The notes beneath the pieces were generated by a model. It was not told the origin of the DNA, made no database searches, and saw nothing but the letters and a program-made list of their open reading frames with translations. From an uncultured Clostridia bacterium (lineage in GTDB: Bacteria > Bacillota > Clostridia > TANB77 > CAG-508), in NCBI GenBank assembly GCA_934141445.1, contig CAKPCF010000010.1, positions 1 through 51,047 of the forward strand: a stretch of DNA of 51,047 nt, given 5' to 3'. Each line of letters opens with the position of its first letter. Position 1 is the stretch's first letter. Of the stretch, positions 27,324-34,527 are shown piece by piece. Both the position numbers and the translations under genes were made by a program.

Positions 27324-27587
27324 TTATTTTCTTAAAGATAATTTTTGAGCGATATCTCTATATCTATTGATATCTGTTCTTGCTAAGTAGTTTAAAAGAT
27401 TTCTTCTTTTTCCTACCATTTTTAAAAGTCCTCTTCTTGAATGATTATCATTTGGATGAGCTTTTAAATGTTCTGTTAATTCTTTGATTCTTTCTGTTAA
27501 AAGAGCGATTTGAACTTCTGAAGATCCTGTATCATTTTCATCTCTTTTGAAAGTATTGATAATTTCTGCTTTTCTTTCTCTTGTCAT
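27324..27587 (-). CDS. rpsO: 30S ribosomal protein S15
   Basis: Primary 16S-binding protein of the 30S platform. The 87 residues are full length, with the diagnostic DTGSSEVQIALLTERI, LTEHLKAHPNDNHSRRGLL and KRRNLLNYL. AGGAGG lies 8 bases before the ATG. It has its own promoter and a small leader hairpin, and precedes pnp as in most bacteria. Confidence 0.98.
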   Translation of the reverse strand: MTRERKAEIINTFKRDENDTGSSEVQIALLTERIKELTEHLKAHPNDNHSRRGLLKMVGKRRNLLNYLARTDINRYRDIAQKLSLRK

Positions 27588-27626
27588 TTTTTATTCCTCC
27601 TATTTTAATTTATTTGCCATAAACTG

Positions 27627-27653
27627 AATTTAAGGTAGGTTTTTTCCTTAATT
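27627..27653 (-). promoter_or_regulatory. Possible rpsO leader hairpin
   Basis: AATTTAAGG at 27627-27635 can pair with CCTTAATT at 27646-27653 around a GTAGG-containing loop. Such leaders are often S15 autoregulatory sites, but no known S15-binding motif can be proven by eye. Confidence 0.3.
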
Positions 27654-27683
27654 AAGTATATGGTATAGCATAACGCTTTTACA

Positions 27684-27712
27684 ATAATAACACATATCTT
27701 TTTCAAAATCAA
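27684..27712 (-). promoter_or_regulatory. Sigma-A-type promoter of rpsO
   Basis: TTGATT, 17 bases, TATTAT on the minus strand, about 95 bases before the rpsO start codon. It makes rpsO independent of the TIR-MORN gene upstream. Confidence 0.55.
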
Positions 27713-27774
27713 GTAATTCAACTAATTTTTTTGATTTTCATTGATTTTACACTATTTTTAACTATATTTTAAAT

Positions 27775-28893
27775 TTATGACCAAAATATTTCTTTCAATT
27801 TTTTGAAAAAGCTTTTAAATTTTCCAAGCTTTTTGTCATTATCCCATAATCCTTTATATTGTACAAGTCCCATATAATTATACAATGTTCCTTGACCACT
27901 TTTTTTATCTTCTTTCCATTCGCCTTCATATCTACTACCATCTAAATATGTTTCTTTACCTATTCCATCTCTTTTTCCATTTTTCCAATCACCTTCATAG
28001 TAAGTTCCATTTTCATAATTTTCTCTTCCTTTTCCGTGTTTTAATCCATTTAACCATTCACCTTCATAGTATCTACCATTTTCTTCAAAGAATTTTCCCT
28101 TACCATTTCTTAATCCATTTTTCATTTTACCTTTATAATATACATTCGTTCTGTATAATTCTGTTCCTTCTTCTGCCTCATTATCATAAGAACACTCTAA
28201 ATAAAATGTTTGTCCTTGTGAATTAGTTTCTTTAAAAGAACCTATTTTATGATTATTTGTCCATTCTCCTTCAAAAGTTATTCCTTGTGGTGTTACAATT
28301 TTACCATGTCCTTCAAATTTTTCATCAAGCCAATCACCTTCATATATTACACCATCTGGATATTTCATTACTCCAAATCCATTTATCTCTCTATCTTTCC
28401 ATTCCCCTTCATATATTCTTCCATCTGAGAAAGTCATTTTTCCTTTACCATCACGACTATTAACTTTCTTAGTATTTTCAACTTTTGATTCTGATTTAGT
28501 TATAATAGCTTCTTCTATTTTCTTTAATAATAAATCCAAAGCATCTTCTTCGTTATATGCTTTTATAATATTTTCTTCTGATACATAAAAAGAAAGGTTA
28601 TTATTTAATTTAGTATTTTCAATTTCATAAGCAATAATTGTTAAATTGCAATTTCTAGCTGCTTCTATTTCTCTAGTTACCCAAGGAGATTTTTGAGAGT
28701 TTTCTGATAAAATAAACAAAAAAGTTTTTACATCATAAATAATCATTGGAACTTCTTTTGAATAATTTGAACCTTCTGGTATAGAATCTGGTGCCATCCA
28801 ACATGTTATTTTATTTTTTTCTAAATATTCCTTTATTTCTTTGACTTTTTCATATTCTTTGGAACTATAACTTATAAATACATCTGAACTCAT
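27775..28893 (-). CDS. TIR domain protein with C-terminal MORN repeats
   Basis: A 372-residue fusion. Residues 1 to about 130 are a bacterial TIR domain: FISYSSKEYEKVKEIKEYLE, CWMAPDSIPEGSNY, TFLFILSENSQKSPW and VTREIEAA, where Glu75 occupies the position of the catalytic Glu of NAD-cleaving TIR domains. From about 145 to 355 come seven or eight MORN repeats, each near 23 residues, such as DGRIYEGEWKDREINGFG, NGTYYEGDWKNGKRDGIG and DGSRYEGEWKEDKKSGQG; one near 215-250 is degenerate. The last 16 residues (FKSFFKKLKEIFW) form a basic amphipathic helix. No signal peptide. Strong own promoter and AAAGGAGG site. MORN arrays often bind membrane lipids, so I infer a membrane-tethered NADase-like effector, in defence or signalling. 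No partner gene is obvious. Confidence 0.88.
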   Translation of the reverse strand: MSSDVFISYSSKEYEKVKEIKEYLEKNKITCWMAPDSIPEGSNYSKEVPMIIYDVKTFLFILSENSQKSPWVTREIEAARNCNLTIIAYEIENTKLNNNLSFYVSEENIIKAYNEEDALDLLLKKIEEAIITKSESKVENTKKVNSRDGKGKMTFSDGRIYEGEWKDREINGFGVMKYPDGVIYEGDWLDEKFEGHGKIVTPQGITFEGEWTNNHKIGSFKETNSQGQTFYLECSYDNEAEEGTELYRTNVYYKGKMKNGLRNGKGKFFEENGRYYEGEWLNGLKHGKGRENYENGTYYEGDWKNGKRDGIGKETYLDGSRYEGEWKEDKKSGQGTLYNYMGLVQYKGLWDNDKKLGKFKSFFKKLKEIFWS

Positions 28894-28913
28894 AAAATCC
28901 TCCTTTTTTGATA

Positions 28914-28942
28914 ATTATACCAATATGCTTTTTTATTTACAA
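28914..28942 (-). promoter_or_regulatory. Sigma-A-type promoter of the TIR-MORN gene
   Basis: TTGTAA, 17 bases, perfect TATAAT on the minus strand, 21 bases before the start codon. It lies after the terminator of the LemA gene, so the TIR-MORN gene is a separate unit. Confidence 0.7.
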
Positions 28943-28980
28943 GATTTTTTGTAAAACTTAATAACTATTATATAAAACAA

Positions 28981-29007
28981 AACGCAGGCAGTAACACTGC
29001 CCACGTC
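28981..29007 (-). terminator. Terminator of the TPM/LemA module
   Basis: GGCAGT / ACTGCC with a 3-base loop, extended by an outer ACG/CGT; the minus-strand tail is TTTTGTTTTATA. It is unusually GC-rich for this genome, matching the composition of the module. Confidence 0.75.
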
Positions 29008-29028
29008 TTGGCTTATAATTAGATTATC

Positions 29029-29586
29029 TCATTTTGCCTCAAAATACTTAAACTCTGTATATCCGCACAAAATGGATATAATATTATGCGGAAAAACTTT
29101 AGCATACTGGTTATATCTTGAAACAGATTCATTGTACTTGTCTCTCGCTATCGAAATTCGATTTTCCGTTCCAGCAATCTCATCCATAATAGCTGTGACA
29201 TGTTCATCAGAATTTATTTCTGGATAATTGGCCATTCTGCTTACAAGTACATTGATAGATTGGTTTAGCTGTTGGTCATATCTGTATGCTTCAAAAACAT
29301 CAATTTTTCCCAAACATTCAGCAAGATTGTTACTTGCTTTAGAAATTTCTCGATATAGCTCTTGTTCATGAGCCATTTCATTATTCAAAACTTCCAGTAA
29401 GCTCGGAATCAAATCGCTTTTTCTTTGAAGCTGTGTCTGAACCTGTGCTTGATTTAAAAATACCTCTTCCTGCATTTTTACCAAGCTCGTTTGAGTTTTA
29501 AAAAAGATGGTCATTATAATCAAAATTGCTATAAGAACACTAAATAAAACAACTAGCGGTGTAGATACCGTATTTCTTGTTTTCAT
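29029..29586 (-). CDS. LemA family protein
   Basis: A 185-residue membrane-anchored helical protein. One N-terminal helix (about 10-30) is followed by the LemA core: VQTQLQRKSDLIPSLLEVLN (conserved R-x-DLIP), a helical region with the family's E at the NEMAHEQELYREI turn, and RYDQQLNQSI, then a final YNQYAKVFPHNIIS. LemA proteins are commonly encoded beside TPM-domain genes, as here. AAAGGATGG precedes the ATG. Base composition and codon use differ from the flanking genes. Function is not established; a structural or protease-related envelope role has been suggested for the family. Confidence 0.85.
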   Translation of the reverse strand: MKTRNTVSTPLVVLFSVLIAILIIMTIFFKTQTSLVKMQEEVFLNQAQVQTQLQRKSDLIPSLLEVLNNEMAHEQELYREISKASNNLAECLGKIDVFEAYRYDQQLNQSINVLVSRMANYPEINSDEHVTAIMDEIAGTENRISIARDKYNESVSRYNQYAKVFPHNIISILCGYTEFKYFEAK

Positions 29587-29613
29587 AAGATACCATCCTT
29601 TGAACTTTTGACT

Positions 29614-30498
29614 TTAGAAGCCTCTAGAAGCTCCACCGCCTCTTGAGCTACCACCAAAGCCTCCATGATGACTCGACGACCCAAAACTACTGCTACTACT
29701 TCTACGTCTTCTTTCTTCTTCCTCTCTTTCACGCCGTCTTTGTCTTTCTCTTCGTTCTTCCTCTTCGCGTTCTTCTCTTTCTCTGCGCTCTCTTTCCTCT
29801 CTTTCTCTTCTTGCTCTTGCTTCAGCCTCTCTGCGTTTCCTATCTTCCTCTGCCTTGTCTCGTTCTGCATCATCAATCAAACGATTCAGTTTGTCAATCT
29901 CTCTTGCATCACAAAATTTCTTAACATCTGGATTCAATCTGTTGTATTGATTTTGAAGATTTTTCAAGGTTTGCAAATCTCTTGCTTTTCCTAATGCTAA
30001 AGCACCGGTAAAAGCTGTTATTGTTGTAATCATTGCGATAGCAGCTTTTTCATTGCGTTTTCTTTTTTGAGCCTCTTCATACTCAATTCTAGCTTGCTGA
30101 GAAGCCGCTAACTTAGATTGAATTTGAGAAACATCAACTGTAACAAAGCTTTTAGCCTGATCTGTTAATCTGTCGAACCTTCCCATTGCATTTTCAAAAA
30201 TGTCAACATTATATGCCTCAACCGGAACATTAACAACATGTTCTTGCACAAAGCTGTCAAATTCCTTTGCATCAGACTTGGCTTTTTCTTCCTGTTTCTT
30301 GGCAGCAAGAGCTCTCACCTCTTGTTCCAAATTAGGATACAATTCTCTTGCAAGATCAAAGAAAGTCCTAAAATTGCAATTTTCCTTAAAAAGCTCATCA
30401 CAAGATTTTTCAAAATAAGCCCGCTGTTCGTCTAACTTTGAAGCTCTTGCAGTTTCACCTTCATTCATCTTTTTCAGAAGCTGTATTTCAGCCAACAT
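29614..30498 (-). CDS. C-terminal part of an interrupted TPM-domain protein
   Basis: A 294-residue open frame that lies in the same reading frame as the TPM gene upstream, separated only by a TAA stop and ten codons. Coiled-coil (LLKKMNEGETARASKLDEQ) continues the coil at the end of the upstream product. A central soluble part, one hydrophobic segment (AIAMITTITAFTGALALG), a strongly charged Arg/Glu run at about 215-265 and a Ser/Gly tail (FGGSSRGGGASRGF) follow. That Gly-rich tail is the usual C-terminus of TPM/YgcG-type proteins. No good ribosome-binding site precedes this ATG. So this is best read as the tail of one broken gene, perhaps still made by read-through or re-initiation. LemA follows 27 bases on. 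Confidence 0.75.
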   Translation of the reverse strand: MLAEIQLLKKMNEGETARASKLDEQRAYFEKSCDELFKENCNFRTFFDLARELYPNLEQEVRALAAKKQEEKAKSDAKEFDSFVQEHVVNVPVEAYNVDIFENAMGRFDRLTDQAKSFVTVDVSQIQSKLAASQQARIEYEEAQKRKRNEKAAIAMITTITAFTGALALGKARDLQTLKNLQNQYNRLNPDVKKFCDAREIDKLNRLIDDAERDKAEEDRKRREAEARARREREERERREREEREEEERRERQRRREREEEERRRRSSSSSFGSSSHHGGFGGSSRGGGASRGF

Positions 30499-30528
30499 TC
30501 TATTCTTTTCTTTGGTATGCTGATTAAC

Positions 30529-31332
30529 TTAATCAAAATTATGAGCTTGACTATTGCTCACATCCTTTTTTAGACTCTTGTTTGTTGCTTCAAGTTCAGA
30601 ACATTTTGCTTGAAGCTCTTTATCAAAAGTAGAATATTTTACTAAAATAAAAATAGCAACTATAATTCCCAAGCATCCTGCAAATATGATAACAACACTA
30701 ACAAAAATACTAACTTTGCTTTTCTCTTTGTTTTTAGTTGAACTAGTATTAACAGGAGAGTCCTTATAGCCTGATACAACCTCTACAGTAGAACTTGCAA
30801 TATTGGAATTTTTACTTTCCTCCTCAAACTTATTTGCTAGCTCTTCAAAAATCTTATCTTGCAACGAAATCAAGCCTTCTGCAAACTTGTTGTCTTTCAA
30901 ATATTGAATTGCATAATTATCAATCAGATTTCCAGCTTTGGAGTCAGTAAGATATGCCTCCATTTCTCTACCTATTTCTACTCGGATTTTCCGTTCACCA
31001 GTAGATAGCAAAATAAGTACACCCATATTATTTTTTCCAATACCATAGGTATTGTACATTTTATTGGCATACTCCTCAGCACTCATACCATCCAAAGTTT
31101 CAACTGTTGTGATAACAACCTGAACACCATCATACTTTTGTGCAAAATCATCTGCTTTATTCACAAGATCATTTTTCTGTTCATTTGTAAATACACCAGC
31201 AAAATCATTCACATAAAATTCATTAGTTGCATCAGGAATAGCCGCATAAACTAATGGTGACAGAAAAATACACAGCATCAAGATGATGCTTAAGTAAGCA
31301 ATCGTACTTTTTTGAGATAATTTCTTAATCAT
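30529..31332 (-). CDS. TPM-domain protein (YgcG-like), N-terminal part
   Basis: Residues 1-32 are a signal peptide (LILMLCIFLSPLVYAA; cleavage near AIPDA). The TPM domain follows (about 35-175): VNDFAGVFTNEQ, DGVQVVITTVETLDG, YGIGKNNMGVLILLS, KIRVEIGREMEAYLTDS. A membrane helix (VSIFVSVVIIFAGCLGIIVA) lies near 225-245, and a coiled coil (ELEATNKSLKKDV) at the end. At 267 residues it stops at a TAA, after which the same frame continues to a Ser/Gly-rich end, so the complete gene would be about 571 residues. AGAAAGGA lies 8 bases before the chosen ATG; the longer frame (to 31371) has none. Such proteins are thought to act in envelope maintenance. Perfect sigma-A promoter upstream. Confidence 0.85.
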   Translation of the reverse strand: MIKKLSQKSTIAYLSIILMLCIFLSPLVYAAIPDATNEFYVNDFAGVFTNEQKNDLVNKADDFAQKYDGVQVVITTVETLDGMSAEEYANKMYNTYGIGKNNMGVLILLSTGERKIRVEIGREMEAYLTDSKAGNLIDNYAIQYLKDNKFAEGLISLQDKIFEELANKFEEESKNSNIASSTVEVVSGYKDSPVNTSSTKNKEKSKVSIFVSVVIIFAGCLGIIVAIFILVKYSTFDKELQAKCSELEATNKSLKKDVSNSQAHNFD

Positions 31333-31391
31333 AAAAATTCTTTCCTTTCTTTTTTTGATGTGAGTTGACATTTATGTAAAACTAAAAAGAA

Positions 31392-31417
31392 AGAGGTTGT
31401 CCTCTCACTAATTAGTG
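31392..31417 (-). promoter_or_regulatory. Palindrome CACTAATTAGTG next to an AGAGG/CCTCT hairpin
   Basis: A perfect 12-bp palindrome at 31406-31417 and a small stem AGAGG-TTGT-CCTCT at 31392-31405 lie in the leader of the TPM gene, some 30 bases past the predicted start of transcription. This is where a repressor would sit, but no regulator gene is adjacent. Confidence 0.4.
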
Positions 31418-31450
31418 ATATTTGGAATTATTTGATTAGAAAATAAATAT

Positions 31451-31479
31451 ATTATACGCTCCTTCTTCACAATTGTCAA
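31451..31479 (-). promoter_or_regulatory. Perfect-consensus sigma-A promoter of the TPM/LemA module
   Basis: TTGACA, 17 bases, TATAAT on the minus strand, an exact match to both hexamers with ideal spacing. The predicted start lies about 100 bases before the TPM start codon. Confidence 0.85.
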
Positions 31480-31622
31480 AGTTTTTCGCTTAAATATTGT
31501 TAATACATTGCATTTTTTTCAAACATTTTTAACTTTTTTTGCTTTTTTACTTGTTTTTTCATTTCTTTTGTGTTAGACTAATTACTAGTCAAATTACAAA
31601 TTCAATGGAGGTGCAAAAAACT

Positions 31623-31823
31623 ATGGCAAAATGTGCAATTTGTGATAAGAAAACAAGTTTTGGTAATCAATTAAGTATTACACGTTCACATATTAGCAAA
31701 AGATCTACAAGAACTGTTAGCCCTAACTTAAGAAGTGTTAAAGCTATCGTTGATGGCGAGCCAAAAAGAATAACAGTTTGTGCTAAATGTCTTCGTTCAG
31801 GAAAAGTTAAAAGAGCTATGTAA
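31623..31823 (+). CDS. rpmB: 50S ribosomal protein L28
   Basis: The 66 residues carry CAICDKKTSFGNQLS, HISKRSTRTVSPNLR and CAKCLRSGKVKRAM. The two CxxC pairs mark the zinc-containing form of L28. GGAGGTG lies 9 bases before the ATG; an earlier in-frame ATG (MEVQKTMAKC) overlaps that site and is not the start. It is divergent from the TPM module and convergent with spoVM, the same rpmB/spoVM pairing seen in Bacillus. Confidence 0.97.
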   Translation: MAKCAICDKKTSFGNQLSITRSHISKRSTRTVSPNLRSVKAIVDGEPKRITVCAKCLRSGKVKRAM

Positions 31824-31860
31824 TAGTAAACTCAAAACGATCGTTTTTTTATTAATAAAT

Positions 31861-31892
31861 AAAAAGAAGGTACTTAACAGTATCTTCTTTTT
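31861..31892 (+). terminator. Terminator between rpmB and spoVM
   Basis: AAAAAGAAGGTAC pairs with GTATCTTCTTTTT around a short loop, with T-runs on both strands, so it can end both rpmB and the oppositely oriented spoVM. A smaller palindrome, AAAACGATCGTTTT, follows rpmB directly. Confidence 0.8.
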
Positions 31893-31905
31893 ATTTTCTA
31901 CATTT

Positions 31906-31983
31906 TTATGTAGATTTAATTCCAAAAATCAACTTTACAATTCCTCTAAATGCTTTAGGAACTTTTTTTACAACAATCTGCAT
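31906..31983 (-). CDS. spoVM: Stage V sporulation protein M (SpoVM)
   Basis: A 25-codon gene, MQIVVKKVPKAFRGIVKLIF, then GIKST. SpoVM is the tiny amphipathic helix that recognises the curved forespore membrane and anchors the coat ATPase SpoIVA. The Lys-rich face, the conserved Pro at position 9 (KKVPK) and GIV at 14-16 line up with the known Bacillus protein. AGGAGG lies 8 bases upstream and overlaps the stop codon of the 51-codon gene before it. Synteny with rpmB supports the call. Only its size kept it out of routine gene lists. Confidence 0.85.
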   Translation of the reverse strand: MQIVVKKVPKAFRGIVKLIFGIKST

Positions 31984-31994
31984 ATCAATTCCTC

Positions 31995-32150
31995 CTAGTC
32001 TCCAAATAAAAATTTAATACCACAAATTATAAAGGCTATTCCCATAATAACAAGCCAAGCCTCTATTGGAAGGAATAAGATTAGCAATGTACCAACACCA
32101 AATCCAATTAAACAGCCCGATATAATTTTTCTAAACTTACAAAAAAACAT
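31995..32150 (-). CDS. Small membrane protein coupled to spoVM
   Basis: A 51-residue protein with a strong GGGGAGGG site 6 bases before its ATG. It starts MFFCKFRKIISGCLIGFG and has two hydrophobic helices with a Pro/Glu/Trp turn (LPIEAWLV), ending IKFLFGD. Its TAG stop forms part of the spoVM ribosome-binding site, so the two are translationally coupled. I believe similar small membrane proteins precede spoVM in other Clostridia, but this is from memory. A sporulation role is inferred from the position only. Confidence 0.8.
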   Translation of the reverse strand: MFFCKFRKIISGCLIGFGVGTLLILFLPIEAWLVIMGIAFIICGIKFLFGD

Positions 32151-32316
32151 TTTATCCCTCCCCTGTTAATTTATAATATTCAATCTTATGGAAATTGGTG
32201 TCGATAAAATTTAAGTTATAATATGCGATATTTTTTATTTCTTCAATATCCTCATTGTATAAATATAAGAAAAATATAAATACTATATATAAAATTAAAC
32301 ATTCAGAGGTTTATTC

Positions 32317-33078
32317 ATGTATAAAAAAATTACGAAACTGTTTTTTTATTTAATTATATATAGTTTTTTTGGATATTGTTTAGAAAGTATTGTTGCAATT
32401 GTGACTATGGGAGTAATTGAGAGTAGGCAAAGTTTTGTTTATGGTCCTTTTTGTGTTATTTACGGAATTGGTGCTATTATACTTATTTATTTTTTATCTA
32501 AATATAGCAATAGTTCCATTAAACTTTTTTTATTTGGTATGATTCTTGGTTCTAGTATTGAATATTTTGGAAGTCTAATTGGTGAAAAAATATTAGGATT
32601 TATTTGGTGGGATTATTCAAATATGTTTTTAAATATAAATGGCAGAACAAGTTTATTTTACTCAATTTGCTGGGGACTTATAAGTATTTTTCTAATACGA
32701 TTTATACATCCCAAAATAAATTTCTTATATGAATACCTTACTCAAAAAATAAATTATTTTACACCAATTATATATTCTGTTTTTGTATTATTCTTAGCAG
32801 ATGCCTTTATATCATCTCTTGCTTTGAATAATTTTTATAATAAATCAATCAAGAATTATAATATAGGCACTCCTATTGAATTAAGTTATTTAGAAAATTT
32901 TTCTCAACTTTACGAAAACACTAATATAAAAGAATTTATTGATTCCAATTTCAACAATGAAAAAATGATTAAAACATATCCTAATATTCTTATTCCAACT
33001 ATTTCTGGTGAATATTTAAGTATGAGATTATTTATAAATGATGTTAAACCTTATTACTATAAAGTTTTTAATAAATAA
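32317..33078 (+). CDS. Putative ABC-transporter type IV (CmpB-like) membrane protein
   Basis: A 253-residue polytopic protein of the family known as putative ABC-transporter type IV / COG4905, common in Clostridia. Five or six helices; the diagnostic features are YSFFGYCLESI, the FVYGPFCVIYGIGAI stretch and the E-Y-F-G-S-L motif followed by WWDYS and NGRTSLFYSICWGL. Function unknown; no ATPase partner is next to it. It is divergent from the spoVM unit, with an AGAGGT site before the ATG. Confidence 0.85.
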   Translation: MYKKITKLFFYLIIYSFFGYCLESIVAIVTMGVIESRQSFVYGPFCVIYGIGAIILIYFLSKYSNSSIKLFLFGMILGSSIEYFGSLIGEKILGFIWWDYSNMFLNINGRTSLFYSICWGLISIFLIRFIHPKINFLYEYLTQKINYFTPIIYSVFVLFLADAFISSLALNNFYNKSIKNYNIGTPIELSYLENFSQLYENTNIKEFIDSNFNNEKMIKTYPNILIPTISGEYLSMRLFINDVKPYYYKVFNK

Positions 33079-33101
33079 ATAAAAAGTCAATAAAAATTTT
33101 T

Positions 33102-33151
33102 GAAGCGAACCCTAAATGTTAAAATTTTATTTAACATCTAGTATTCGCTTC
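33102..33151. terminator. Hairpin between the CmpB-like gene and tyrS
   Basis: GAAGCGAA at 33102-33109 pairs with TTCGCTTC at 33144-33151, with an inner stem built from ATGTTAAA and TTTAACAT. It lies between two convergent stop codons, so it likely ends both transcripts. Confidence 0.6.
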
Positions 33152-33202
33152 ATTGTGAATCAACTGCTTTATTATCTTATTGATTACTTATATCATTTAT
33201 AA

Positions 33203-34414
33203 TTATTTATATAATTTATAAAACACTTTTTTACCTTTTTTTAATATAGCATATCCTTGTTCAAAATCTCTATCAGACAATTTATATGAAACATCTGAAA
33301 TTTTTTCATCATTTAATGATATTCCACCTTGTGCTATTAAAGTTTTTGCTTGACCTTTAGAAGTTGCCATTTGAGCTCCAACAATAGCATCTAATATAGA
33401 CATATTTTCTTCTACTTGTAATTTTGGCATATTTTCTATATTTCCACCATTTCCAAATAATGCATTTGCTGCTTCTTCTGCTTTTTTAGCTTCTTCTTCT
33501 CCATGAATCAATTTTGTTATTTCATAAGCAGCAACTCTCTTTGCTTCATTGATTCTTTCATCTTCATAAGCACATAGTTCTTCTATTTTTTCCATTGGTA
33601 AAAATGTTAGTAAACTTAATACTTTTTTTACATCACAGTCATCAATATTTCTCCAATATTGATAAAATTCATAAGGAGATGTTTTTTCTGGATTTAACCA
33701 TAAGGCTCCTTTTTCTGTCTTTCCCATTTTTTTGCCATATTTATTAGTCAATAATTTAAATGTCATTCCATAAGAATCATCTGCTCCAACTTTTCTTATT
33801 AACTCAACACCACCTATTATATTAGACCATTGATCATTTCCACCAATTTGTAACTTACAATTGTATTTATCATGTAAATATAAAAAGTCATAAGATTGTA
33901 AAAGCATATAACCCATTTCGAAAAATGTTAAACCTGTTTCCATTCTATTTTTATAGCAGTCTGCCGCAAGCATTCTATTTACTGAAAATAAAGTTCCTAT
34001 ATCTCTCATAAAATCAATATAGTTCAATTTTAGTAACCAATCTGCATTATCAACAATTATTGCTGCATTTTCACCTTCAAAAGTGATAAATCTTTCAATT
34101 TGTTTTTTAATAGCTGCTACATTAGAATTTATAGTTTCTCTTGTCATCATTTTTCTCATATCAGTTTTTCCTGATGGATCTCCTATTGTAGCTGTTCCTC
34201 CACCAACTAAAATAATTGGTTTATGTCCTGCTTTTTGTAAATGAGATGCTACCATTAAAGCAATAAAATGTCCAATATGTAAACTATCTGCAGTTGGATC
34301 TATACCAAGATAAAATCTTATACTTTCCTTATTAAAAGCTTCTTTCATCTCTTTTTCATGTGTAAATTGTTCAATATAACCTCTTTTTTCAAGTTCTTCA
34401 ATAATATCTGTCAT
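33203..34414 (-). CDS. tyrS: Tyrosyl-tRNA synthetase
   Basis: Class I synthetase that charges tRNA-Tyr. The 403 residues show the HIGH signature as LHIGHF, the KMSKS variant KMGKT (KKMGKTEKGALWL), conserved Tyr-binding QIGGNDQWSNI and YDFLYL, and a C-terminal S4-type RNA-binding domain (LDAIVGAQMATSKGQAKTLI). The start is at MTDIIEELEKRG because GGAGGA lies 6 bases before it; the longer frame would have no family counterpart. Upstream a terminator-like hairpin stands right at the RBS, without a T-box. Confidence 0.97.
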   Translation of the reverse strand: MTDIIEELEKRGYIEQFTHEKEMKEAFNKESIRFYLGIDPTADSLHIGHFIALMVASHLQKAGHKPIILVGGGTATIGDPSGKTDMRKMMTRETINSNVAAIKKQIERFITFEGENAAIIVDNADWLLKLNYIDFMRDIGTLFSVNRMLAADCYKNRMETGLTFFEMGYMLLQSYDFLYLHDKYNCKLQIGGNDQWSNIIGGVELIRKVGADDSYGMTFKLLTNKYGKKMGKTEKGALWLNPEKTSPYEFYQYWRNIDDCDVKKVLSLLTFLPMEKIEELCAYEDERINEAKRVAAYEITKLIHGEEEAKKAEEAANALFGNGGNIENMPKLQVEENMSILDAIVGAQMATSKGQAKTLIAQGGISLNDEKISDVSYKLSDRDFEQGYAILKKGKKVFYKLYK

Positions 34415-34435
34415 CAATCTTCCTCCATATAACAA

Positions 34436-34462
34436 AAATCTAGCATATACAATGCTAGATTT
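34436..34462 (-). terminator. Terminator-like hairpin ahead of tyrS
   Basis: An 11-bp perfect stem (AAATCTAGCAT / ATGCTAGATTT) with a 5-base loop and a TTTTTGTT tail on the minus strand, ending 10 bases before the tyrS ribosome-binding site. Either the terminator of the zinc-ribbon gene or an attenuator for tyrS. Confidence 0.65.
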
Positions 34463-34527
34463 ATTTTCTAAATTTTTACTTAATTCAAAAATCATTATGT
34501 TTATGTATCTTTATACAAAAATACACA

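Noticed and set aside
27840..28450. DNA tandem repeat in the MORN region
   Set aside because: Repeats are at the protein level (about 23 residues); the DNA copies differ too much for recent expansion.
29583..29876. 97-codon minus-strand frame inside the TPM tail gene
   Set aside because: It is the shifted reading of the same repetitive charged region, with no independent start signal.
29643..29994. Overlapping plus-strand frames opposite the Arg/Glu-rich part of the TPM gene
   Set aside because: They are the antisense of repetitive AGA/GAA codons, give Phe/Leu/Ser-rich low-complexity products and lack ribosome-binding sites.
32160..32316. Sigma-E promoter for the spoVM unit
   Set aside because: Several CATAnnnT-like octamers occur (for example CATATTAT and CATAAGAT on the minus strand), but none has a matching -35 at 13-15 bases, so I cannot choose one.
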